A DNA stretch of 64,000 nucleotides from Owenia fusiformis (lineage: Eukaryota; Annelida; Polychaeta; Sabellida; Oweniidae). A program made the translations under genes and the position numbers. This document shows positions 1-13,200 of the stretch, in pieces; position 1 is the stretch's first letter, and every line of letters begins with the position of its first letter. The stretch is taken from positions 58,049,885-58,113,884 of the forward strand of contig CAIIXF020000001.1 in assembly GCA_903813345.2 (NCBI GenBank). The letters run 5' to 3'. The notes under the pieces were generated by a model. The model saw only the letters and a program-made list of their open reading frames with translations. It did not search any database and was not told the DNA's origin.

Positions 1-400
1 CTCCCCATGAGAAAAAAATAATTCATCTGATTTTTCAAAATAAAAATACTGCTTTTATTATTACATTTATATGTACACTAGTATCTTTTTGACCTATATT
101 CAGCACTGTATTGATGAATGGGCCACTTATTAGGGCCAATATTCAATCATAAAGTGTACAGGGGTCGAGATGCCAAACCAGGAAGTGTTTTTGTGTCTGT
201 CAAAATCCATTTGCATCCTACACATCCCTACATCTTCTCCAAATATGTTATTAATTAATGAAACATAACAGTATAATCTTTGGCTTTACAAAGTTGTATG
301 GGATTTCATAAGTGTAAAAGTTGCTTTTGAAGCATTTTCCTATAGCCATTTTGTAGGAAAAAAATGATGAAAAAAATGTCTAAGCCTTTAATTTGAAGTA

Positions 401-499
401 TGACCTGAATCGATTGCAAACTTTATATTTGCACATCTGATGTGATATACCATTTGTGTCATACTGTGAAATTATTTAATTTGCAATCGATTCAGGTCA
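401..499. repeat. 99-bp inverted-repeat element with perfect 20-bp arms
   Basis: TGACCTGAATCGATTGCAAA at 401-420 is matched by its exact reverse complement at 480-499, around a 59-bp AT-rich spacer. It is a small hairpin or MITE-like element in the downstream part of the RP1-like gene. Nothing else in 1-914 looks like a gene or exon. Confidence 0.75.
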
Positions 500-914
500 T
501 AGTGTATTTTAGGTATTTTTGTGAAAATCAATAGAAAACAATGGCCTCCATTGGAATCTGATGATATCCACATGTTAAGTCAATGGAGCACATCCAATGG
601 CAAGTCAATACACCCTTGCTGAACGTAATGACCTCAACCTCAGCCCATGTGGGTCCAAACGCTTAAATATTTTCCACAGTATTATGTGACATTGTATTCT
701 TTATGTTACACCTAAAAATGATTCATTTTGTTAATGGGGTAATCATAATGGCGGGTGCACTAGATCCTTTTAAGAAAATATCAAAGTGACATAACTCGCC
801 ACAGAAAAAACTCAATACTCCCTCCCTTAAACTCAATACGCTGTCTTCAATACACCATCGCGTCCCTTTCAGCAAATAACCTTTGGTATATTAATAATAT
901 GAGGAAGTCCTCAC

Positions 915-1214
915 CTTCAAACAATGAAGCAACTGATGATTTAGAAGCAGCGCTATCAACCTTCCTTTCCTCTTTAACCTCTTCCTTCACATCTTCCTCT
1001 TGAGCTACCTCTTCCTTTTCAACCTCAACCACTTTTGTACTTTCTTTCTTCTCCACTTTCTTCTTCTGTTTCCTTGAGGGTGGTGGCTTTTCTCGACTTG
1101 CAGGTGTTTTTGTTTTACTGCGTAGGGTTTTCTTGGTAGGGGGAGGGGTTGCAACCAGAGCTGGCTCAGGGACAGACTCGAGAGCGGGAGATGGGGCATT
1201 CTTTGAGAATCCAA
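915..1214 (-). CDS. Exon 15 of RP1-like gene: Pro-rich then Lys/Glu-rich low-complexity tail
   Basis: A 300-nt exon entered at TTTTAG|TTGG, where two bases complete the Phe codon begun in exon 14, and left at GAAG|GTGAGG in phase 1. It encodes a Pro-rich stretch (SPALESVPEPAL, PPPTKK), a strongly basic KQKKKVEKK block and an acidic EEVAQEEDVKEEVKEERK block. This is likely disordered or a charged single helix. Vertebrate RP1L1 also has a long acidic, low-complexity C-terminal region, but specific homology cannot be claimed. No later exon is supported in 1-914. Confidence 0.75.
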
Positions 1215-4200
1215 CTAAAATGTTAAAACAGCAAACAGAATATAGATATACTGTTGTTTTGAAAGCCAAACATACATGCAGTGTAATTACTCAGTGGTAA
1301 TGTGATGACTATTATAGATGGAATTATTAATATTTATCAATCTATGTATTAACGTAGATGAATTGTAGTTTTATTGTTGAATGTCATATCTATTTAAACA
1401 CTGTTATTATTGACCTTTAAAGTCCAGTGTCTCATAAGCCGACATCGGCTGGTGGTTTTTAGAATATGTATTTATTTGTACCAAATGTAAACCAGTGACA
1501 CTATAATAAACTATTTTAATAAATAATAAATAAATAAACTATTAATTTATTAACCTGTATTTAAACAGATTAGTACAAAACATAAAATATACAGTTATGG
1601 TGGTTCAAAACATATTTACAGTTTAGTGACACCTTGTTAAACATAAGAGATCAGGTGCACCTATAATGCATGTGTTTCACTAGTACATGTATGTTAATTG
1701 CCAGTATATTAGCTGATGAGCTTTGATCTTTTGATATACTATACATTGCATGGACAATTTTCGAAATACAAGCCATGTCTGAATAAGTGACATTGCCATT
1801 AGAGTTAAATACGATATTCTTATTGTCCGTCTCGCCGATGTCACTGTACTTGTCTAATAGTTTCGCTAATTTGATGTATTCATCAAATGAAACATGAAAA
1901 TAAAAAATGATCCAGGGTTTCAATCTCAGTCACAAAGAAGGCAGATTATTTGAAACACAACTATTATTCGAACTTATGATCGGACATAAGTATGATGTTA
2001 CTTTTACTTAATTACCATGAAGTACACATCATATTTATGTCCGATCATACATTCCAATAAAAAAGTTTTGTTTCAAATATTAATTGTATGACATATACGA
2101 GACCAATGCTAATACTACCAGGGTAATTTGACCTGCAGGCCTTACTATTTATACATATTTTTTTCTGTTTTGAAGAATTCAATATATGATGTACATTTTT
2201 CAGTTTTTCAAAGAAATCTACAAATATTACGTTGCGGTTTATCTTTACATCGTAATTTCAATCACCACCCTCACTTTTGAAACGAGTTACTTTGAAATAT
2301 CAAAACGTCATGCTATTCTCATACTTGTAAAACCTAATGTGACTGCCGTTCACAATTTACTAATAACCAGTAATAAAATGGATGACAAAATGCTTCTAGT
2401 TTCCCGTTGAATGTTGAGTCTCGCATCATACAAATGTAATTTTAGGCGATCTGTCTGCATGGGGTGTTATTAGAATTAGAAATCTTTTTGAACAAAGCAC
2501 AGTCTGACTGAAATTAATAAGGACCAGACCTTTTTCAAAATTACAGGTCAGTATGTCTGGCAAGCATTTTTTCCCTAAAGATGCCCAGACACACTAACAG
2601 ACATTTGGACAAACTGATAGTCAAACAGCTTCTGTATATCCCTAATAGGAATTTTGGTGGGATTATAAACATATCCATAAATAAGTATTACTTTGGTTTG
2701 AATTGACCCTTTTCCATATAAATGGAAAAATAGATGGCATCATGAGTGTTGGTAGGGCTAAAATACATGGCAGCCTATAGCAAGAGTCACTTAATTTCTT
2801 GATTTAACAAGTAATTTCATTTGAATCAACTTAAAACACCATTGGAATCTAACTATATGATCTTATTGACTTGTGGATTGTGATTTTACATGAGAATTGT
2901 TATGAACTTTTAAAAGTTTTTCAACATTGTGTCAATGGGGATTTAGCCCGACCTTTTATAGAAAACTCGAAAATATTTAGAATTTGAATAAAGGTTAATA
3001 ACTGTACAAATCAAAGTTGTTTTGATAGAAAATTACATACAGAATTCAAATATGCCATCAAATAGAAGAAAATGTTAGTCTATTATGGGGATCTTCTAAA
3101 ATCTCATTAAAACGAGATTTAAAACCTATGTCAAAAAGAGTCTACTGAAAAACAAACACATACAATATGTTTGTTTGATGTTCATGGTAACCTATATTAA
3201 TAATAAGCATCTTGAATGATTTCAGCTACCAGTTTGTATTTTAGATACTACTCATATATTAGGTCATGATGAACTTTGAACAAACAACTTCTATTTACAC
3301 ACAGCTTGTGCTTATCAAATGCAGTTGTGAACGAGAGTCATATAAACATTTAATGTTGAATATTGAAGCAGGACTGTGCAATATCAATATCATTTACAAT
3401 ATTATTACTAAAGAACAGAAAACACATTTGCCAATACACTAAATATATATAATATAAACACAGCATGTGTTGAATATGTAGAAGGAGTACATGTCTGTAA
3501 GAATTGGACCTATACTTAGTATCTGTTACGTGCTAGATTACCTTCATGATGAAAAACATGGCAAGACAAAAACCTACCATAAAGATGGCAGCAGTGTGCC
3601 TATTGGGTTTGATTCTTATAATAGCATGGATGTTACGTGGGCCAAATCAGAATCAAATATTGAAATCCAAATTAGATGTTTTCATAAATCATAAAATAAA
3701 CAAGAAGAAAATAAACAGCAAAGGGGAGTATCTGCCGTTCTATGGATACACTATAATTGCAAAATGTAGAGAGAATCAAGGATTGGAAAAACTTAAAGAT
3801 TTCATCCAGACATCATCATTGAGAATGTATTTTTCACCGTTACCTGTATCTTCATATCATATGACCATTTATGATGTTTGGTCAGTATCAAAACGCCCTG
3901 TTATTGCACCTGTTCAAAAATGGATGGACGAACATGGCATCACCAAAATCGACAATTCTAAACTTCTACCACCAGATGCAATGCGAGAAACGCTACAACG
4001 TGCTCAGAAATTAGCCCAAGAGATGCTACCAAAGTCAATAAAGGTCAGGCCCAAGATGGATCCTTATGGAAGACCAATACGCATACTTGAGAGCATGCTC
4101 GTTGAAATAATGGAAGAAAAAGATCAGAAAATGGTAGATAAATTTCGTGATACGTGTTCAGAGATTTTTGGCCATAAAGATGAGCGTTTAATTGGTAGAC

Positions 4201-7200
4201 TTCACATTACTTTAGTCTATCAGTATAGAAAAGTTCCTCCACAAGAAATAGATGCCATAAGCAATGATTTACAGAAACTTGAGGATCTTGCAATGAAACT
4301 CTTCCCTATTGAACTGGATCAAGGTGACCTTGTCACATTCAATGATATGACAGAGTTTACAACATATAGACTTTAGACACATTCCGAAACAAGACAAACA
4401 GAAGACTTAATAAGTAAACAAATACATTACAATATATTAGAAATACAGAATAGCAAATCCAACAATTTCCCTTTTATTAAGTGACAAATACGTATTCCTG
4501 TTATATATAATAGATATCTGAGGTAGGCGGGAGATATATATATCACCCGCTCAACAATTCCCAGTAATTTCGTTTTATAGATGTGGAATTTTAAAAAACG
4601 ATAAATGTTAAGAACTTTACATTGAGATTTAAGATATTCATGTTTTGATTGTAGTTTGTAAATAGAGGTTATTTAATGGGAGGGATGGAATATGAATTCT
4701 ATTCCGAGGGAAAATAGTGTCAATATGATATTTTCCGAGGCCAATATCATTTTCTCAAGGAAAAAATTCATATTCCATCACGACCATCAAAAACCTATTT
4801 ATTTTATAATAATTTTCTAAAACTTATTTATTTCTAATTTTTGTATGTCATCATAAAGGACATTGATTACCACAAACTCATCAACAACTATTTATTTTAT
4901 TATTATTTCACTATAGATTGAACCAGATAGAAAAGTAAATTTCAGATGCATTTTGTCAACAAACACCGGTACCTGCTTCATGTGATACAGTAGCTGTACA
5001 ATGTTATAGCACATGTAAAACTAACAATACAGCAAAGCTAACTTTCTTTCAATTATGTTGTATTCATTTTCTAATCATTTGAATGATGAAAATTGCAGTT
5101 ACTGTTTTTTTTGTAAATGTTGACAATTAATACTTGTATATCTCTGGGGCTTTGTAAACTAATTCAATAAATAATACAAATAACAATCATTTTGAACTTT
5201 TCATGATCAAAATAACGAGGCAGTTGAAGTGTCTCTCTAGGCAAATAAAACAACCCATGGCCACTGTACTCACACCACAGTATACTGTAGAAGGATATAT
5301 GAACCTGTTATAACCTCCAATGTAACTATGTTTCAATGGAAATAGTATTCAAATTAAATCTTCAGTTCAATACTTACAGTGAAGCACTTCTGGGTACAGC
5401 CGGACATTGTTCGCTCCAGTGTCTACTGTTGGGCGTACACTGCCATCTGGTGTCATCCCTACAAAGAGCCCCCTATTGGAGATTGATTCTAGCGTGACGT
5501 AGCCCTTTTCCTTGTAGCGTTCAACTTTAAACTGGCAAGACTCATCTCCAGAACCCTGAAGTGAAAATTAATAAATCACGCTTTGACAAATTGATGAAGA
5601 TATAAATGTATTTGTTTCTACTTTGCCTCTAATTTTATATACTTTTACCTCAATATCCCCCTCCAAGTCTAACAACTTACCTGGCAGTCACATTGTCCAT
5701 CTTTCATTCTCAAGAACTTATTAGGTGACACAAGACTCTCAAACATGCGGATGTTTCCCTCAGAGACTTTGTGGACTTTGAAGTGTGCTGTGCGGTTACG
5801 CTTTCCTGTGGCATAAAGGTTATCTTCATGATCCACAACCAGAGTCTGGTACAGAGATGTACAGAACATCAGAATGCCTTCCGCTCTAAACATACCCTAG
5901 GAAAATCAATGAAGATAATAAACAAACATCTTTTGGTTAAAGCTAGATTTCCGATTACAAATCTAAATCAAAAAAAAAAAATTTTTGAAAGTATTGAATC
6001 AAGATCCATCTAGTAATATATTACATCAATGAAATGGATGTTAACCAACAAAATCAATTCAATTTCCAGTTCACCCTCCTCGCCAGCAGTTCACCCCCTC
6101 TTTTCTGACAAAACTTCAAGTATCTGTTACTCAAATCATAACAAACACAAAACTAACAAGGCATTAACATGGAAAATGTCACCACCAGCCATTGACAGAT
6201 GCTGAACACCAAATGATGAATGCTGAACACCAACCGCCAAACACAGGCCACAAAAAAGTTTGAGACTATAACAATATGCCAAAAATCTCCCTTTCATAGG
6301 TAAAGGTAAAACTAATGAAATATATGGATAATTTCTTAATTTGATTTCTACTCTACCTTGCAATATGCATAGAACTGCCTATTCACAGTTGGACTAGTTG
6401 TATTACTGCGGCAATCCCCAGCTTGACCAGTGGGGAGGATGGTCATCTGTTGTAATGGATATTTCACAGATTCAAGTAAAATGCTTCTATCTTGCTGTAC
6501 TCTTATACGGAAGTCACAATAAGCACTCCCCCTCCCCTAAAATGCAGAAAAATGAAATGTGTGGTTAAGATATGAAATGATTTAGAACTTATAATCAGAA
6601 AAATATGATCTCTGGTTATATACCAAAAAATTATGAAACAAAAAGATACATAGAATATTCTTTGCACATCTTTAACATGTTATTTCTAATTGCATGACCT
6701 TATCTATTTTTACTTTGGCTCATGTCCACCATAAGTCAAACCAGAACAGGAGATGTACTTTTTTGCCCTGCCTACCCCTATACCACCACATGTAATCATT
6801 CATATAGACATTCAACGCACAACCACAATATGAAGAGTCATGCAATATAACCATGCATGTAACAAACACATGTGTTGAGTTAGAGTCTTTCATTTCCTTA
6901 CATGTGTTCAAATATTGACCACCAGGTGGTGATTTATAATGGACAATTTCACTGAGGAACTTTTTTTGATTTGTGAGCAGTCAATATCCTAGATGCGATC
7001 ACAATTCATATAACTGGTGTCATATTTGGAATATACATCTAAAATTACATCTAAAAATGTGGTTTTGAAAAGAGTATATCAACTTTGAAAATTTAATTTT
7101 CTTTGAAAATGTGACTTCTAGGTCGGGGAGATTCCCCATAGACCCCATGTTGTAAAACCACAAAAAGTGAAATATCTTTTCTTGTGTTGGGCAGATAATC

Positions 7201-10200
7201 TTTTCTTTTACTGGACATATTTTAATATGTATAACTATCACATACAAAAGGGTAATATGAAAAGTGAACCACTAAAACTGATGCATATTCCAGTTTAAGG
7301 GAATTTTGTAATACCCTGCCATGTTATTTCCCCCAAATCAGCCAACTGGTGGCGAAAATTGGTAACTACTTACTCGCATCTGAGTAATTATGATTTGGTT
7401 TGATTAAGACCACAAGCATTCATAAATACATTTGCTATTCAACTTCACAGATTCTAAATGCTTCATGACCACACTGACCAATTCTCCCAAGGTGCATTTT
7501 ACCAAGAACAAATAGATTTCTGAAAGGGAGCATTAAATATTTGTTGAAAATTGGTTGATATAAACCTCATAATTGCTTGAAATAAATCTGTTTGAAACAT
7601 AATCTCATAAATGGTAAAATACATCTCACAATTGTTTGAAATACATCTCAGAGTGGATAAAATATATGTAATAATTGGTGAAATACATCTTAATTTCTCA
7701 ATACATGTAGAGTGAATATCCTACCTTCTTACCCTTCAATACAGGGTAACTCTTGCAATGAAAATCAAATTGAAAGTACATGAATAAATATAAAGATTAG
7801 CATAAAATAATAATAAAGCAATAAAATCAAAGTGCATAAACTGAACTTACATAATATAAAGAGATAACAGGGTGAATGGACAAACAGTATACAATAGTAA
7901 TCTAGAAACTTCATATCTTACTTTGTATTAAGTGGTTTCTTAAGGAGGAGGTTTTCTTTGGTTGCTTTTACCAAAATTACAAGTGTTTTGAGCAATTTTG
8001 AAACAGTTTCCTTTTTTGAAATTATAACTTCAAATAAGGTCTGGTTTTTTCATTCATCTTTAGAAAATGTGATGATCAAATGCATTGATGTATACAGTTG
8101 TCCATGTATGTTTTATGTTCTACTGTGTCTTTTTAATCAGTTATAGGACATAAAAATAAATGAATAGATCACATAAATGTATTGAAATCTTTAATCCCTC
8201 TCACCTGTGTTCCAAGCTTTGCATTATCTATTGCAATCCAAAAGCGTGGATTGGCCACACTGTTGAACACTCGCACCATGCCACGCCTTGTAACAACTCT
8301 CAATACACCTAGAATGCAATTAACATAATAATGCCCAATCAAAGGAAAATCAAGGAATAATGATCTTAAACTGCATTAACTCATTTTTGCATTTCAACTC
8401 AAGAGCCAGGTTAAGTCTGAAAGACGTGTTCATGACTGTGTTTGATTACCTTCATGATCGCTCAAGTCCCCCTCCCCATCTACAGTACCATCTGCACGAA
8501 CCCTAAGTGCTCTTTCTGTGCTCTTGGAGAACAACATCACATGACGATCAGATTCAAACTTCCACTTCTCAAGCTCCCACTGGAAATATATCACAGTCAT
8601 TTATTTTCTCTTCACAATTAGAGCAGAGTCAATATAAAGGTCACACTTTAATTAACAAGATTTAAAATGTCACAACCTGTAATGGACACAAATAGTATAG
8701 TAATATATCACAATTAGATGGTGAGTAAATGGTATTTTTTGGCATGATGAAATATATTTAGTTACAATAAGACTGCAAAGTGAATGTATTCAATCAAACA
8801 TGAGGAGATTCAGGACATACACTCAAACATGGGTGGACATACACTCAAACATGAGTGTATTGACTCAAATGTCAGTGGGTTCACTCAAACATGAGCATAT
8901 TCACTCAGGCATGAGTGCATTTATTCTCACACAAATGCATTCACTCTTACATTCTCAATGATCTATCTGGACTCCCTACAAAAGCCACCACATGCTAAAC
9001 ACATACCAATTGTTGCTCAACAAGGTCCTGCTGAAACTCCTCCTGGACCTTAATCTCACGTACGATCTTGTTATCATCCTCCCCTGCATCTAACCACCTG
9101 AAACATTAAATATAATTGGTCTATTTGTTATCACATGACAGAAAACTACAATCTTATTATCATCCTCCCGTGCATACTACAACCTAAAACATTAAATATA
9201 ATTGGTCAATTTGTGATCACATGACAGAAAACTACAATCTTATTATCATCCTCCCCAGCATACTACCACCTGATATAGTCAACATTGTATTACTATTTGA
9301 CTCCTGATTGGTCAAAGGATGGTCACATGGAAGTTACTGCCAGTTTACCAGACTATTACAAACATAGATGTACATGTAAAGTTTATAACAGGTGAGATCC
9401 TCACTGACATTGTCAGTCATAGATAAAATCAACATACTTCCCATAAAATGATCCAACTAGCACAGAGCATGGTTTACTACAATATGGTAAATAAATATCT
9501 TACTTGCTGCAAGGGAAAGTGTAGTCTGTGTAGGCTCTTGGAGACTCCTTGACAACAACACGATCCAAGAACCATCCATCCCCTTCATCGGTTGCATCAT
9601 GACCAACGATAATCTTCTTCAGACGACCCAGGGACACTGCCTCAATGTTAAATTTATCAACCTTCAAATACAATGTAAACTGTGTTTAAGGGACTGTATC
9701 TCAATCTAAAATACAATGTAAACTATATACTTAAAATATTTAATGTAAACTTTTAGTTTGAATCTAAACCTTAATACAATGTAAACTGTGTTTAAGAGAC
9801 TGAATCTCAATCTAAAATACAATGTAAACTATATACTTAAAATATTTAATGTAAACTTTTAGTTTGAATCTAAACCTTAATACAATGTAAACTGTGTTTA
9901 AGAGACTGAATCTCAATCTAAAATACAATGTAAACTATATGCTTAAAATACTTAATGTAAACTGAATGTGAATCTAAACACTTGAATGTACAACTACTTG
10001 ATGTAAACTGCATTCTGTATATCAATCTTAATGAAACTCAAAATTTAATGTAAACTGTGTTTTATAGTCTGAACATTCCCTGTTTTCCAATCTGAGAATA
10101 GGGATTTGGGTATCATGTTTGTAACCAATACAATGATTTCTAATTCAATGAGTTCAAGGATTTACATTGCTCAAAGTCCATGATGGATTGGACCATGGGC

Positions 10201-13200
10201 TTAAAGCCCATGATTGGACTTAAGTATTTATATCTAATTCATATTTTTCTCTTAACCTTGATTGATCAAAGTGTGTCATAAAATAAATTGATAGATATCA
10301 AGATAACATAATAGTTGATGTTGATTTAATTCATGACATTAAAGTCAATTTGTACTTTAGCATTAGCATATAAATGGATACATCAAATGCTCTTAATGTG
10401 TATCTCTTCTGAATAAATACAACAAAAATGTACTTTTTATAATATTATTTCAATCTATTTTGCTATATTTTATGTTTTTATTATCCCTTTCTGACATGCC
10501 CTTCATTAATGACAACATACAACATAATATAACCACCACCAAATGTTCATGTTCATGCCAATAAGGGAGGATGCAAAGCTTATCAAGGGAGTACGATTTA
10601 TAAGTAGAATATCATTATTTGTTTCATATTTCTGATATTTATAATTTCTGATTCAAATTCAGGGCTTGTAAAGCCATGGGGTCTCTCTTGAAAGCCCATG
10701 CTAAAGCTAACAAACACTGATGAGTAAGACCAAGAATTGGCAGATACTGTGATTTGAGGAAAGAGAAAGATTCATAATTTTTGTGCATTCTGTGCTGTCA
10801 TTGAATGCTATTTCTTGGAGATCTGTTTTGAATTTAAGTCGTACAACCATTACCATACATGCAGTTTTAATACTAGCTACTACTACTTTTAGAAGTGAGT
10901 ATTTGAAGCTGATTGGCTCTGCCACATGTAAGACAACACTTAAGATTCATGGTCATCATAATGATTAATATCATGATTAATAATGATTAATATCATGATT
11001 AATAATGATTAATATCATGATTAATAATGATTAATATCATGATTAATATCAAATCTCCAAATTGGACAAAATACACCAACATTTCATGACTTCAATTTCT
11101 CAATTTTCAAATACATATGTACTTGAGTTGCAGCGCCCCCTGTTGATTCAATACTTGAGATCACTTAAACTTCATAAAGTCAATCAAAATATTTTTAACA
11201 TTTACTCCATATAAAGCCAAACAAGATTGGTCATGAATACATTGATCAATTATTGTATAGTTATTGTATGATTTAGGTAAGAATAAATAAGAATTAGGAG
11301 GAAACAGACACATATCAGGATACATGCAACACATAAAATACAGGCATAAGACAAAATACAGTATACTTCTGAAATATATAAATAATAATTCATGCCTTGA
11401 CATATCTAAATATCAGGTTTTCATTTCATCACTGAATGTTAAATGGTAAAAGATCATTCAAAGGAAATTTAAATTGTGCTTTAACTTATAGTTCAGAAAA
11501 TGAGAGATGAAATATATCTTGAGTTCTTATGCCTGCATTTAATAACCTTTATCCCTGTTACCTGATTCTTTTTGAAGATTTCCACCTATTGATCACACAA
11601 AAAACATTAAGCTACAGGTATGTGCACAAATATTAGTATGTAAAAAAGTCAAACATGATAACAGCACATATTAGCAAAGCAAAAAGGATTCAATAAATAC
11701 ATGTATGACTGGCTTGTTTGTTGTACTAAAAGATGCAACTGGCAACGACTGTGCATTTAAATAGCAAACATTTAAATATATCAATACATGAGTCATGCCT
11801 ATTAAGACTCATTTCTCTATCATAATTATAATATTTAAATGAAACATACTTTTCTTGCATATTTATACAATTTAGAATCACCACTCAAATCCATGTTGGA
11901 TTTCTGATACATGTAAAAGATTTTCATACCTTGTGAAAAAAATCACAAAATGGAACAAAAGTATAACTCTAATCTTGGTTACTATATTCTTTATTAAGTT
12001 GCAGTTTTCTCCCCTCTCATATGGGTCATAAAACATTAATGTCATGACATCATATCATGTTGACACCATATTGTTATGACAATATGATGTCATGATGATC
12101 TTCATGAGAACATGTTTAGCACATTGTTAACAAAAATACAAAAATAGCGCACAATCATTATCAATGTAACACCAAATCAATAACAAGAATTACAATCACA
12201 ACCAAACAATGAAAAATGTGAATATTTCATAAAGCAATGTATGTGAACCTACCTGAGCTTTGTCAAATTTTGGTTTTCGTTTTGGGTTGAATAATTGTCG
12301 CACGCCTGTGTCACCACGTTCTCCATATATGGTTATGTAGACATTCGCCATCGTGCCACCATTCCAGACATCCCCAGTGTGGACAGTCACTTCATATTTG
12401 TGGACTGAAATACATTCATAACTCTATAACAATATATTTAATAATTTTCTGCATTTTCATAGGAACTTTCAAAAATATAGATCATTACTGCTTGTTTTAT
12501 CTTTATTCCTAATTTACAAATTGGTTTCAAGGGAATAATTCAAATATAAATCAGTGCTCATGCAGAATCAGAGAAGTGATCTTATGAGTAATTCATGAAT
12601 ATACCAACATATTAGATAACTGTATTATTCTTAAAATTTTACTAACATTACATTTTGTTGATTGTTTTCTTATAACAATATATTATTTATTATTTCATTA
12701 AGTTTTATTTTCAAGTTATATCAACATATTAGGTAACCATGGTTACAATAAAAATTTCCTTTTTTATTGATGATTGCTTTCCAATATCAACAAGTTCATT
12801 AAATTTTATTTTCCTTTAATTTCTAAAAGTGATTCGTACAAAGGAAGACTTTACTAATCACATGTGAGTGCCGACATAACAAAAAATAACAAAAAGTCCT
12901 TAAATTCACTATTACAAGACAGGAAACACTCACTTGGCAGGACAGGTTCCCCTTCTCTAACTGCTGGCAGTTCCCGACAAATCTCAGAGTCGTCTTCGTC
13001 TCGTGACAGCCAGCGACGACAGGTGAAGATTAACTCTTCTTCTGTGTGCATGTCTCGCAACTTCACCTACAGAGGAACACAAATTCTGTGTATTATTCAT
13101 CCATCTACCATAACACATGTTTGATAATTAATAAATGCATTAAATTCCAAATTTCATAGTATTTTGCTTATTTTGAATTGACTAATTTACATATTTTACT

